Program-made: the position numbers and the translations under genes
From: Bradyrhizobium guangdongense
GTDB taxonomy: Bacteria; Pseudomonadota; Alphaproteobacteria; Rhizobiales; Xanthobacteraceae
NCBI RefSeq assembly: GCF_004114975.1
Contig: NZ_CP030051.1
Coordinates: 620,001-684,000 of the forward strand
DNA: 64,000 bases
Direction: 5' to 3'
In this document: one piece after another, positions 18,891 to 27,906 of the stretch
Numbering within the stretch: the first letter of the stretch is position 1
Layout of the letters: every line of letters begins with the position of its first letter
The notes under the pieces: model-generated
Database searches by the model: none
Told to the model about the DNA's origin: nothing
Seen by the model: the letters and a program-made list of their open reading frames with translations, nothing else

Positions 18891-20111
18891 ATGAAAAATT
18901 CGGAAGGCCTCTACCTCTCCGCCCGTGAAGCGGCAGCCGAGCTCGCGATCTCGCCGGCCACGCTCTACGCCTATGTCAGCCGCGGCCTGATCCGCTCCGA
19001 GCCAACCCCGGACTCGCGCAAGAACCGCTACCGCGCCGAGGACGTGCGCGCGCTGAAGGAGCGGCGCGTGCCGTCGCCGGAGCCGCGCGGCCTGCGCAGC
19101 TTCGACGCCGATTTGCCCGTCATGGATACGGAGATCTCGACCATCACCGAGGAGGGCGCGATCTATCGCGGCGTCAACTGCGTCGATCTTTCGGAGCGTG
19201 ACACGCTGGAGCACACCGCGACGCTGCTCTGGGACGTCGCCGACGTCGATCCCTTCGCGCCCGACAACCAGCCGAAGTTCTCCGACGAGATGCGCGCGAT
19301 TGCGGACGCCGCGCGCCGCGCTGCGCCGATCGATCGCGCCATCGCCGTGCTGGCGCTGGCGACCAGCGCCGATTCCCGCGCGTTCACCCGCGCACCCGAT
19401 GGCCGCGCCATGGTCGGCGCACGCATCGTCCGGCTGCTTGTTGCCACGATGCTGAATGCCGAACCGTCATCCGAGCCGCTACATCAGCAGATCGCGCGCG
19501 CCTGGGCTCCTGACAACAAGCACGCGCCCGACCTGATCCGCCGCGCGCTGGTACTGCTGGCCGATCACGAGCTGAACGCCTCGACATTCACGGCGCGCTG
19601 CGCGGCCTCGACCGGGCTCAGTCTCTACGATGCCGTCATCGCCGGTCTTGCCGCGCTGAAAGGTCCGAAGCACGGCGGCGCCGGCGTGCTGGCCTCGCAG
19701 CTCGTCAAGACGCTGATCGATCGCGACGTCGAGCCGATGGTGCGTGAGCGCGTGGCGCTCGGCGAGCGCTTTCCCGGCTTTGGCCATGGGGTCTACAAGC
19801 GCGGCGATCCCCGCGCGCAATCGCTGTTGAATGCCCTGGCGCGCGCCGGCGCGCCGCGCAAATTCACCAAGGAAGTGCCGGAGCGGATCGCGGAAGCGAC
19901 CGGCGAGTTCGTCAATATCGATTATGTGCTCGCCGTGCTCGTGCACGCGCTGCGCCTGCCCGTCGGCAGCGAGCTCGCGCTGTTCGCGATGGCCCGCAGC
20001 GTCGGCTGGATCGCGCATGCGAGCGAGCAATTACAGTTCGGCAAGCTGATCCGGCCAAGGGCAAGGTATGTGGGACCGGCGCCGGGACGGCGGACGGGGG
20101 CTGCGGGTTAG
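18891..20111 (+). CDS. Citrate synthase-like protein fused to an N-terminal helix-turn-helix domain
   Basis: The 406-residue product combines a MerR/excisionase-type helix-turn-helix (about residues 8-55: LSAREAAAELAISPATLYAY, then RGLI and RNRYRAEDV-like segments) with a citrate synthase domain (about 75-400). The catalytic residues His 261 (GPKHGGA), His 299 (GFGHGVY) and Asp 344 (FVNIDY) are all present, though Gly replaces the usual Arg after the second His. A TTG at 18873 would extend it by six codons; ATG 18891 is preferred. There is no clear Shine-Dalgarno sequence, so a leaderless transcript is possible. The fusion suggests a metabolite-sensing regulator or an enzyme that controls its own locus. 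Confidence 0.82.
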   Translation: MKNSEGLYLSAREAAAELAISPATLYAYVSRGLIRSEPTPDSRKNRYRAEDVRALKERRVPSPEPRGLRSFDADLPVMDTEISTITEEGAIYRGVNCVDLSERDTLEHTATLLWDVADVDPFAPDNQPKFSDEMRAIADAARRAAPIDRAIAVLALATSADSRAFTRAPDGRAMVGARIVRLLVATMLNAEPSSEPLHQQIARAWAPDNKHAPDLIRRALVLLADHELNASTFTARCAASTGLSLYDAVIAGLAALKGPKHGGAGVLASQLVKTLIDRDVEPMVRERVALGERFPGFGHGVYKRGDPRAQSLLNALARAGAPRKFTKEVPERIAEATGEFVNIDYVLAVLVHALRLPVGSELALFAMARSVGWIAHASEQLQFGKLIRPRARYVGPAPGRRTGAAG

Positions 20112-20149
20112 AAAAACCGGGAACGCGCCATGCCTGCCGCTGTCGTCAA

Positions 20150-20809
20150 CTAAGCCCGCGGCTTGGCCGTCGCGGCGATGCCATTTTGTCGGCGGTGGTA
20201 CAGCCAAACGCCGAAGCCGCCGACCACCGCCGTCGCCACCACGGTCAAGATCCAGATATGCTTGCCGACGTGATCATGGTGGTGGAGCCCGGCATATTCG
20301 TGCAGCGCAGAGACCGCGAGCACGCCCGGCAGCACATGGGCCGGCGCCCAGACCAGGATCGCCGGAATGTTGACCGCGTAGAATTTTGCCGGCGCCATGT
20401 CGAGCGCACCGGCGGTCACGGGCACGAAGGCGCGGATCGGCGGCACGAAGCGGGCGAAGAACACGGCCCAGGTGCCGAAGCGGTGGAAGAAGCTCTCGCT
20501 CTCCTGCACCACGCGCGGATAGTTGCTCAGCGGCCAGGTGTTGAGAATCTCGCGCTGCTGCCGGTGTCCCAGCCAGTAGGCCGAGCCATCGCCGAGCACG
20601 GCGCCGATGGCGGCCGCCAGCAGCACCCATTGCAGCTTCAGCTCGCCGCCGGGAACCAGGGCGCTCAGCGCCAGGATGATGGTCGAGCCGGGGATCACTG
20701 ATCCCACCACCGGCACCGCCTCGAGCAGCGCCGCCAGGAACAGGGTCAGGTAGGCCAGCCACGCGTGGACTGAAACGAAGGAGATCAGGGGATCAAGAAA
20801 GGACGTCAC
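20150..20809 (-). CDS. DedA family membrane protein
   Basis: This is a 219-residue integral membrane protein of the DedA/SNARE-associated (VTT) family, involved in membrane homeostasis and probably lipid flipping. Recognisable segments are the amphipathic re-entrant part with SVIPGSTIILALSAL, GAVLGDGSAYWLG, and the conserved FARFVPPIRAFVPVTAG (Arg residues needed in E. coli YqjA/YghB). A His cluster (LHHHDH) lies before the last membrane helix. It converges on the citrate synthase-like gene. Confidence 0.9.
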   Translation of the reverse strand: MTSFLDPLISFVSVHAWLAYLTLFLAALLEAVPVVGSVIPGSTIILALSALVPGGELKLQWVLLAAAIGAVLGDGSAYWLGHRQQREILNTWPLSNYPRVVQESESFFHRFGTWAVFFARFVPPIRAFVPVTAGALDMAPAKFYAVNIPAILVWAPAHVLPGVLAVSALHEYAGLHHHDHVGKHIWILTVVATAVVGGFGVWLYHRRQNGIAATAKPRA

Positions 20810-21105
20810 GAGGTCTCTGTAGCGGGCTGGGGCATTCGGGTTCAGACCCTACATAAGTAAGGTTGAGCGATGAAAGTGCCACCCGCTTGGGCAGGGCGTC
20901 GCCCCGGGGCGAAATTTGGGCGAGATTTGCAGGGCAGCCTTCCCAAAATCGCGTTCCTTGCCTATCTAAATGAAAAGACAACGGAACTTTGATTGGGGCG
21001 CAGGCTTCTGCCGGCACGTTGTCTCTGATAGGTTCGCAGCCGCACCCAGCCGCAGCCAACGTGCAAATAACTGGTCTCGGGATCGCCCGGGACCTCGGAG
21101 GATTG

Positions 21106-22104
21106 ATGACGACCGCCGCCATGTCCAAAGTTGAGGAAGTTTCCGGTTTGCCCGACATGAAGGTGTCGGTGCGCCAGGTGTTCGGGATCGACAGCGATCT
21201 CGAAGTGCCGGCCTATTCCGAAGTCGATCCTCACGTGCCTGAAGTCGATTCCGACTACCGCTTCGACCGCGCCACCACGCTTGCCATTCTCGCCGGCTTT
21301 GCCCGCAACCGCCGCGTGATGGTCACCGGCTATCACGGCACCGGCAAATCCACCCATATCGAGCAGGTCGCCGCCCGCCTGAACTGGCCCTGCGTGCGCG
21401 TCAACCTCGACAGCCACATCAGCCGTATCGACCTCGTCGGCAAGGATTCCATCGTGGTCCGCGACGGCAAGCAGGTCACCGAATTCCGTGACGGCATCCT
21501 GCCCTGGGCGCTGCAGCACAACGTCGCGCTGGTGTTCGACGAATACGACGCCGGCCGCCCGGACGTGATGTTCGTGATCCAGCGCGTGCTGGAAGTCTCG
21601 GGCCGCCTGACGCTGCTCGACCAGAACAAGGTGATCAAGCCGCACCCGGCGTTCCGCCTGTTCGCGACCGCCAACACGGTCGGCCTCGGCGATACCTCGG
21701 GCCTCTATCACGGCACCCAGCAGATCAACCAGGGCCAGATGGACCGCTGGTCGATCGTCACCACGCTGAACTATCTCAGCCACGACGAGGAAGTGGAGAT
21801 CGTCCTGGCCAAGGCCAAGCACTATCGCACCCAGGAAGGCCGCGACATCGTCAACAAGATGGTGCGCCTTGCCGATCTCACCCGCAACGCCTTCGCCAAT
21901 GGCGATCTGTCGACGGTGATGAGCCCGCGCACGGTGATCACCTGGGCGGAGAACTCCGACATCTTCGGCGATATCGGCTTCGCCTTCCGCGTCACCTTCC
22001 TCAACAAGTGCGACGAGCTCGAGCGTCCCCTGGTCGCCGAGTTCTACCAGCGCTGCTTCAACGCGGAGCTGCCGGAATCGGCAGTCAACGTGGCGCTCAG
22101 CTAA
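21106..22104 (+). CDS. cobS: Cobaltochelatase subunit CobS
   Basis: CobS is the AAA+ ATPase of the aerobic cobaltochelatase CobNST, which inserts cobalt into hydrogenobyrinate a,c-diamide during cobalamin synthesis. The 332-residue protein has Walker [10 protein letters not shown], Walker [11 protein letters not shown] and the sensor region [17 protein letters not shown] 21106 follows GGAGG closely; ATG 21121 is a weaker option. cobT is 62 bases downstream; cobN is not in the window. Confidence 0.95.
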   Translation: MTTAAMSKVEEVSGLPDMKVSVRQVFGIDSDLEVPAYSEVDPHVPEVDSDYRFDRATTLAILAGFARNRRVMVTGYHGTGKSTHIEQVAARLNWPCVRVNLDSHISRIDLVGKDSIVVRDGKQVTEFRDGILPWALQHNVALVFDEYDAGRPDVMFVIQRVLEVSGRLTLLDQNKVIKPHPAFRLFATANTVGLGDTSGLYHGTQQINQGQMDRWSIVTTLNYLSHDEEVEIVLAKAKHYRTQEGRDIVNKMVRLADLTRNAFANGDLSTVMSPRTVITWAENSDIFGDIGFAFRVTFLNKCDELERPLVAEFYQRCFNAELPESAVNVALS

Positions 22105-22166
22105 AGTTCGAGATCGTTCCGGCCCCGTGCGCAATCGCGCACCGGCTGGGACGACGGTGAGATCAG

Positions 22167-24071
22167 ATGAGCACCACCTCCAACTCCAAATTCCGCAACA
22201 CCAAGGAAGCGCCGACCGAACCGTTCAAGCGCTCGGTCGCCTCCTGCCTGAAGGCGATCGCCAAGACGCCCGAGCTCGACGTGTCGTTCGCGGCGGAGCG
22301 CCCGGGCCTCGCACCGGGCAAGGCTCGCCTGCCGGAGCCCGCGCGCAAGATGACCAAGCGTGATGCCGCGATCGTGCGCGGCCATGCCGATTCCATCGCG
22401 CTCAAGATCGCCTGTCACGATCCCAAGGTGCATCGCAAGCTGATGCCGGGTAATCCGCAGGCGCGCGGCGTGTTCGAGGCGGTGGAGCAGGCGAGGGTCG
22501 AGGCGATCGGCGCGCGCCGCATGGCGGGCGTTGCGAAGAACCTCACCGCGATGCTCGACGACCATTTCCATCGCGGCAAGTTCGACGAGATCACCGACCG
22601 CGCCGATGCGCCGCTGGCCGATGCGCTGGCCATGCTGGTGCGCGAGCGCCTGACGGGTCTGGCGCCGCCGGCGGCTGCAAGGAAGATGGTCGATCTCTGG
22701 CGCCCGATCCTTGAAGACAAGATCGGCAAACGGCTCGACCGGCTCGACGGCGTGGTCGAGGACCAGACCAAGTTCGGCGATGCCGTGCACGACCTCCTCA
22801 CCGCGCTGGAGCTCGGGGACGAGCGCAATGCCGACAGCGAGGACAACGACGACAACGACGAGAACCAGGACGGCGACAACGATCAGTCCGGCGCGGAGGG
22901 CTCGCCCGATTCCGATGCCGCGCAGGAGATGAGCGCCGATCAGGCGCAGGCCTCTTCGGAAGAGATGAGCGAGAGCGCGATGGAAAGCGCGCAGGCCTCG
23001 ACCTCGGACACCTTCGACGACGGCGAGCTCGGCGACGACGAGACGCCTGGCGAGGCGACGCGTCCGAACCAGCACGGCAAGAACGAGCCGCGCGGGCCGG
23101 AATATCACGCCTTCGCGCCCAAGTTCGACGAGATCATCGCCGCCGAGGATCTCTGCGACCATGACGAGCTGGAGCGCCTGCGCGCCTATCTCGACAAGCA
23201 GCTGGCGCACCTGCAGGGCATCGTCGCCCGCCTCGCCAACCGCCTGCAGCGCAAGCTGATGGCGCAGCAGAACCGCGCCTGGGAGTTCGACCTCGAAGAG
23301 GGCATCCTCGACCCCGCGCGCCTGTCGCGCGTCGTCACCGATCCCTATCATCCGCTGTCCTTCATGCACGAGAAGGAGGCGACCTTCCGCGATACCGTGG
23401 TGACGCTGCTGCTCGACAATTCCGGCTCGATGCGCGGACGGCCCATTACGGTCGCCGCCACCTGCGCCGACATCCTCGCCCGCACGCTGGAGCGTTGCGG
23501 CGTCAAGGTCGAGATCCTGGGCTTCACCACGCGCGCCTGGAAGGGCGGGCAATCGCGCGAGGCGTGGCTGGCCGCCGGCAAGCCGGCGAATCCCGGCCGC
23601 CTCAACGATCTCCGCCACATCATCTACAAGTCAGCGGATGCTCCGTGGCGCCGTGCGCGGAAAAATCTCGGCCTGATGATGCGCGAGGGCCTGCTGAAGG
23701 AGAACATCGACGGCGAGGCGCTCGACTGGGCGCACAAGCGCCTGCTCGGCCGGCCCGAGCAGCGCAAGATCCTGATGATGATCTCGGACGGCGCGCCGGT
23801 CGACGATTCCACCCTGTCGGTCAATCCCGGCAATTATCTCGAGCGGCACCTGCGCCACATCATCGAGGAGATCGAGACCCGCTCGCCGGTCGAGCTGATC
23901 GCGATCGGCATCGGCCATGACGTGACGCGCTACTACCGCCGCGCGGTGACGATCGTGGACGCCGAAGAGCTCGGCGGCGCCATCACCGAAAAGCTCGCCG
24001 AACTGTTCAGCGAGACCAACACGGCGCCCACGCCAGCCCCCAGTCGCCCGCGACGCAAATTGCATTCGTGA
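22167..24071 (+). CDS. cobT: Cobaltochelatase subunit CobT
   Basis: CobT partners with CobS in the ATP-driven chaperone part of cobaltochelatase. The 634-residue protein has an N-terminal CobT domain (about 15-215), a very acidic Asp/Glu/Asn linker (about 220-300) and a C-terminal von Willebrand A domain with the MIDAS motif DNSGSMRG near residue 420. The layout and length match rhizobial CobT. The stop overlaps the following GTG start by four bases. Confidence 0.95.
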   Translation: MSTTSNSKFRNTKEAPTEPFKRSVASCLKAIAKTPELDVSFAAERPGLAPGKARLPEPARKMTKRDAAIVRGHADSIALKIACHDPKVHRKLMPGNPQARGVFEAVEQARVEAIGARRMAGVAKNLTAMLDDHFHRGKFDEITDRADAPLADALAMLVRERLTGLAPPAAARKMVDLWRPILEDKIGKRLDRLDGVVEDQTKFGDAVHDLLTALELGDERNADSEDNDDNDENQDGDNDQSGAEGSPDSDAAQEMSADQAQASSEEMSESAMESAQASTSDTFDDGELGDDETPGEATRPNQHGKNEPRGPEYHAFAPKFDEIIAAEDLCDHDELERLRAYLDKQLAHLQGIVARLANRLQRKLMAQQNRAWEFDLEEGILDPARLSRVVTDPYHPLSFMHEKEATFRDTVVTLLLDNSGSMRGRPITVAATCADILARTLERCGVKVEILGFTTRAWKGGQSREAWLAAGKPANPGRLNDLRHIIYKSADAPWRRARKNLGLMMREGLLKENIDGEALDWAHKRLLGRPEQRKILMMISDGAPVDDSTLSVNPGNYLERHLRHIIEEIETRSPVELIAIGIGHDVTRYYRRAVTIVDAEELGGAITEKLAELFSETNTAPTPAPSRPRRKLHS

Positions 24072-25138
24072 GCACACATCAATCCCGCCGCTTCTTTCTT
24101 CGTCACGCGGCGGCGGGATTTTCCACCCTCGCTCTGTCTCGTTCCGCGCTGGCGCAGGCCGCGCCGAAACCGGCGCAGGCCGAGCACACCGTCACCGCGC
24201 CTGTCGGCATCGAGGTCAACGCGCGGCCGATTCCCAATTTCGAGCCGCGCGATCGCGCGCGCGTGCGCTTCGGCGCCCTGCAATATCGCAGCGGCCTCGT
24301 CCTGACCTCGCCGCATCGCGGCTTCGGCGGCCTCTCGGGTTTCCGCTTTCTCGATGATAAGGGCGAGCGCTTCCTTGCGCTGTCCGACCAGGGCACCTGG
24401 TTCACCGGCACCATCCGCTACGCCAACGGCAAGATGGTCGGGCTCGACGACGTCGAGGCCGCGCCGATGCTGAACAGCGAGGGACGGCCGATCACCGAGA
24501 AGCGGCTCTGGTACGACACCGAGTCGCTCGCGCGCGACGGCTCGCTCGTCTATGTCGGGCTCGAGCGCGTCAACCAGATCATGCGCTTCGATTTCGCGCG
24601 CGGCGGCACCGGCGCCCGCGGCGAGGTGGTGCCGACGCCGTCCGCCATCCGCAAGCTGCCCTACAACAAGGGGCTGGAGGCACTGGTGTTCGTGCCCCGG
24701 GACATGAAAAGCCAGCCGCTCGCGGGCACGCTGATCGCGCTATCGGAAGGCGGCTTCGACGCCGACGGCAATCTGATCGGCTTCCTCGTCGGCGGCGCCT
24801 CGCCGGGCCAGTTCAGCGTCAGGCGCACAGACAAGCAGTTCATCAGCGACGCCGTGCTGCTGCCCTCGGGCGAGCTCCTGATCCTCGAACGCAAATTCTC
24901 CTGGTTCACCGGCATCAACATCCGCATCCGCTCGATCCCCCTGAAATCGATCGCGCCGGGCGCGGTGGTCGACGGCCCCGTCTTGTTCGAGGCCGATCTC
25001 GGCCACGAGGTCGACAACATGGAAGGCATCGACGCCCACGTCACCGCCGAGGGCGAGACCGTGCTGACCATGGTTTCGGACGATAATTTCTCGATGCTCC
25101 AGCGCACGCTGCTGCTGCAATTCACGCTGGTGGATTAG
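24068..25138 (+). CDS. Tat-exported esterase-like phytase-domain protein
   Basis: This 356-residue protein starts with a twin-arginine signal ([11 protein letters not shown], then a hydrophobic stretch and ALAQA cleavage site). The mature part matches the 'esterase-like activity of phytase' domain, with [14 protein letters not shown] and a beta-propeller-like pattern. It starts at GTG overlapping the cobT stop by four bases, so it is translationally coupled to cobalamin genes, though no functional link is known. The substrate is not predictable; phosphate-ester hydrolysis in the periplasm is the family suggestion. Confidence 0.82.
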   Translation: MSTHQSRRFFLRHAAAGFSTLALSRSALAQAAPKPAQAEHTVTAPVGIEVNARPIPNFEPRDRARVRFGALQYRSGLVLTSPHRGFGGLSGFRFLDDKGERFLALSDQGTWFTGTIRYANGKMVGLDDVEAAPMLNSEGRPITEKRLWYDTESLARDGSLVYVGLERVNQIMRFDFARGGTGARGEVVPTPSAIRKLPYNKGLEALVFVPRDMKSQPLAGTLIALSEGGFDADGNLIGFLVGGASPGQFSVRRTDKQFISDAVLLPSGELLILERKFSWFTGINIRIRSIPLKSIAPGAVVDGPVLFEADLGHEVDNMEGIDAHVTAEGETVLTMVSDDNFSMLQRTLLLQFTLVD

Positions 25139-25154
25139 GGCGGCCTCTCTCTCC

Positions 25155-25240
25155 CGTCATTGCGACGAGCGCAGCGACGAAGCAATCCAGAATCTTTCCG
25201 CGGAGGCAGCCTGGATTGCTTCGCTGCGCTCGCAATGACG
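25155..25240. repeat. Dispersed inverted repeat, family D
   Basis: The arms CGTCATTGCG and CGCAATGACG enclose a second pair, GAAGCAATCCAG and CTGGATTGCTTC. Three further copies lie at 52110-52189, 53590-53704 and 61630-61716. All are intergenic. Confidence 0.85.
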
Positions 25241-25374
25241 AGTGGAGACGGCCAAAACCCCACCCGCAATGCATCCCCGGCGCGCGGCCATGCTCCGCGC
25301 GCATCTCGCAATTCGCGGCTCGCCCACTAAACTTCATGCAATCGCTTCCATCCCTCCCAGCCGGATTTCCCCGC

Positions 25375-26487
25375 ATGAGTGCCCTGTTTTCCCCGATCAA
25401 GCTGCGCGGCCTCACCCTGAAGAACCGAATCGTGGTGTCGCCGATGTGCCAATATTCGGCCGAAGACGGCGTGCCCACCGACTGGCATTTCACCCACATC
25501 AACAATCTGGCGCTGTCGGGCGCTTCGATGTTCTGCATCGAGGCGACCCATGTCGAGGCGATCGGCCGCATCACGCCGGGCTGCCTCGGGCTCTACAGCG
25601 ATGCCTCGGAAGCCGCGCTGAAGCAGATCCTCACTTCGGTGCGCAAGCATTCCTCCACCGCGATCGCGATGCAGCTCGCCCATGCCGGCCGCAAGGCTTC
25701 CAGCGCGCGGCCCTGGGACGGCGGCCAGCTCATCCCGGTGAGCGAAGGCGGCTGGCAGACCGTGGCGCCGTCGGCGATCCCGCACAAGGACGGCGAGGCC
25801 GCGCCCACAGCGCTCGATGCGAGCGGCCTGAAGCGCATCCGCGAGGCCTTCGTCGACGCGGCGCAGCGCGCGGAGCGCATCGGCATCGATGCGATCGAGC
25901 TGCACGGCGCGCACGGCTATCTCCTGCATCAATTCCTCTCGCCGCTCTCCAACAAGCGCACCGACGAGTATGGCGGCTCGCTTGAAAATCGCATGCGCTT
26001 CCCGCTCGAGATCTACGACGCCGTCCGCGCGGTCTTCCCGCACGACAAGCCCGTGGGCATGCGCGTGTCGTCGACCGATTGGGTCGAGGGCGGCTGGGAC
26101 CTCGCGCAGACCATCGAATTCGCGCGCGCGCTGAAGGCGCGCGGCGTCGACTGGATCGATGCCTCCTCGGGCGGCGTCTCGCCCTTGCAGAAGATCGCGC
26201 TCGGCCCCGGCTACCAGGTGCAGTTTGCGGAGGCCATCAAGCGCGAGACCGGCCTGCCTGTCATGGCGGTCGGCCTGATCACGGAGCCCAGGCAGGCGGA
26301 GGAGATCGTCGCCTCAGGCAAGGCCGACATGGTCGCACTCGCCCGCGGCATGCTCTACGACCCCCGCTGGGCCTGGCACGCCGCCGCCGAGCTCGGCGGC
26401 GAAGTCGAGGCGCCGCCGCAATACTGGCGCTCGCAGCCGTCCACGCAGAAGGCGCTGTTCGGCAAGACCACGTTCGGCGCGCGGTGA
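25375..26487 (+). CDS. NADH:flavin oxidoreductase, old yellow enzyme family (YqjM/NamA-like)
   Basis: This FMN-dependent ene-reductase has 370 residues in a TIM-barrel fold. Cys 25 in SPMCQYSA is the redox-tuning cysteine of the YqjM subgroup. Other family motifs are QLAHAGRKAS, ELHGAHGYLLHQFLSP (substrate-binding histidines), NKRTDEYGGSLENR, and the phosphate-binding MVALARGML. It would reduce activated C=C bonds of enals, enones or nitro compounds. Upstream in-frame ATG 25336 is possible; 25375 matches the family start. No operon partner is evident. Confidence 0.9.
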   Translation: MSALFSPIKLRGLTLKNRIVVSPMCQYSAEDGVPTDWHFTHINNLALSGASMFCIEATHVEAIGRITPGCLGLYSDASEAALKQILTSVRKHSSTAIAMQLAHAGRKASSARPWDGGQLIPVSEGGWQTVAPSAIPHKDGEAAPTALDASGLKRIREAFVDAAQRAERIGIDAIELHGAHGYLLHQFLSPLSNKRTDEYGGSLENRMRFPLEIYDAVRAVFPHDKPVGMRVSSTDWVEGGWDLAQTIEFARALKARGVDWIDASSGGVSPLQKIALGPGYQVQFAEAIKRETGLPVMAVGLITEPRQAEEIVASGKADMVALARGMLYDPRWAWHAAAELGGEVEAPPQYWRSQPSTQKALFGKTTFGAR

Positions 26488-26494
26488 TCTTTCG

Positions 26495-26665
26495 TTCACC
26501 TCTCCCCGCCTGCGCGGAGAGGTCGGAATTCGCGCTGTAAGCGCGGATTCCGGGTGAGGGGGTACAGGTGCGGCGGCAATCTCATGCGTGGAGAGAGCCC
26601 CTCACCCCAACCCTCTCAGCGCGAGCGAAGCTCGTCGCGACCCCGTAAGAGCGGGGAGAGGGAGC
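26495..26665. repeat. Dispersed composite palindrome, family B
   Basis: Opposed units beginning TTCACCTCTCCCCGCC and ending GCGGGGAGAGGGAGC, with internal GGGTGAGGGG and CCCCTCACCC arms that can pair. It is related to the elements at 10678 and 27213. Confidence 0.75.
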
Positions 26666-26759
26666 AATAGACCTCACCCATCCGTAAAATCCCTCAGCTT
26701 CCGCTCCGGCCAAAACGGGCCTAACCTCATGGCAAGCTCAACGCCAGCCGAGGTGCGTC

Positions 26760-27170
26760 ATGCGTTATCCTGTCCGCAAAGCTGCTCACATCTTCGAGCG
26801 TGTCGGCCTCGCGGTGGCGGGCGCGGCGTGCGGATTGTTCGTCGGCGCCGACGTCGGATCGGCGATTCCCCAGCTCACCACGCAGGGCTTCCTGCTGCTG
26901 ATGATGCTGCTCGGCGGCATCGGCTTCTATCTCGGCATCGACACGCCGCAGATGCCGTTCGACGACGCGCACAGCCATATCGACGCCGCGGAATTCCTCA
27001 GCGCCGCCGGCACCCTGTTCGCCACCGTCACCGCGTTCGTCTCCGTCGCCGTCATCGTGCTGCGGCTCGAGCCGCATATGAGCTTGAGCTGGTTGACCCT
27101 GTTCGCATGGATCGCCGGCGTCGCCATGCAGATCATCGCCGGCGCCAAGGCCAGGATGCGGAAGGTGTAG
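26760..27170 (+). CDS. Small integral membrane protein, 136 residues, unknown function
   Basis: The product has about four hydrophobic segments (near residues 15-33, 40-60, 80-100 and 110-127) with a short acidic loop DTPQMPFDDAHSH between the second and third. No family motif was recognised. It lies between two family-B repeats, isolated from the genes on either side, and starts at the first ATG after a GAGGTGCGTC sequence. Codon use is like its neighbours. Confidence 0.7.
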   Translation: MRYPVRKAAHIFERVGLAVAGAACGLFVGADVGSAIPQLTTQGFLLLMMLLGGIGFYLGIDTPQMPFDDAHSHIDAAEFLSAAGTLFATVTAFVSVAVIVLRLEPHMSLSWLTLFAWIAGVAMQIIAGAKARMRKV

Positions 27171-27212
27171 GGACTGTTCGCTGTTCGAGAGATAACGCCA
27201 CACGCACACTGC

Positions 27213-27370
27213 GTTCCCTCCCCCCTTGTGGGGGAGGGCTAGGGAGAGGGGTACCCCACGACGTGCTCTATCGAGTTAAGCCTCGTCCCGTTATCGCCTC
27301 TCGCTCGCAACCAGCACCATTTGCTGAGCCACCCCTCTCCCCAACCCTCCCCCACAAGGGGGGAGGGAGC
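27213..27370. repeat. Dispersed composite palindrome, family B
   Basis: The left unit TTCCCTCCCCCCTTGTGGGG and the right unit CCCCACAAGGGGGGAGGGAG are near-perfect inverted copies; inner GGGAGAGGGGT and ACCCCTCTCCC also pair. This is the third copy in the window. Confidence 0.8.
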
Positions 27371-27436
27371 CGAGCGGAGTGCTGGGCTACGTCCCCCGGT
27401 TCACGATGGTGAAAGTCAGTCCCGCCGCTGCCCGTC

Positions 27437-27688
27437 CTAAAACACCACGCCCACCCGCGTGCCGCGCTTCCAGGCGATGCGGCAGCGTTTCTTGGTGTTG
27501 ACGTGCAGCAGCTCGAATCGATCGGGGATCTTCACCTGCCCGCCGAGATCGACGCAGGCCCCGCCGGGCGAATAGTCGATCAGCGTGCAGGGGATCACCG
27601 GCGCGCGCGGGTCGGTGATGATCTTGGCCTGGCGGGACACCAGGCCTGCGGGTTTCACGCGGGCGAATCTGCGGGGAAATTGCGGCAC
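27437..27688 (-). CDS. PilZ domain protein, 83 residues
   Basis: This is a stand-alone PilZ domain, a c-di-GMP-binding module. The arginine motif is near the N-terminus (RRFARVK, residues 6-12) and the second motif is DYSPGGACV (residues 38-46, D/NxSxxG). The size is that of a single PilZ barrel with nothing attached. The N-terminal motif is not a perfect RxxxR, so binding should be tested. It is alone on its strand between a membrane protein and the DUF2235 gene. Confidence 0.8.
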   Translation of the reverse strand: MPQFPRRFARVKPAGLVSRQAKIITDPRAPVIPCTLIDYSPGGACVDLGGQVKIPDRFELLHVNTKKRCRIAWKRGTRVGVVF

Positions 27689-27906
27689 GTCTCCTCCACT
27701 CCGCTGCTCTTTCTCGCGGTCGGATTCCCAGCATGCACGAAAGGTGATGCGATCACGCTAAAGCGGGCCAGAGAATTTTAATGAAAAGTAGCGGCGGCTG
27801 GAGAAAGCGGCGGTAGCGGGGTGGGGGAAGCGCGCAATTGCATACCGGCCAGGACGACGCTGGTCGTGTGGCGCGAGCCTGCAGCCTCACTCCGCACATC
27901 CCCCCG

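Noticed and set aside
20810..21105. Cobalamin riboswitch upstream of cobS
   Set aside because: No sequence resembling the conserved B12 box or the expected core helices could be recognised.
25155..25240. Repeat copies as insertion sequences
   Set aside because: They carry no transposase frame and show no flanking target duplications; they are short palindromic elements.
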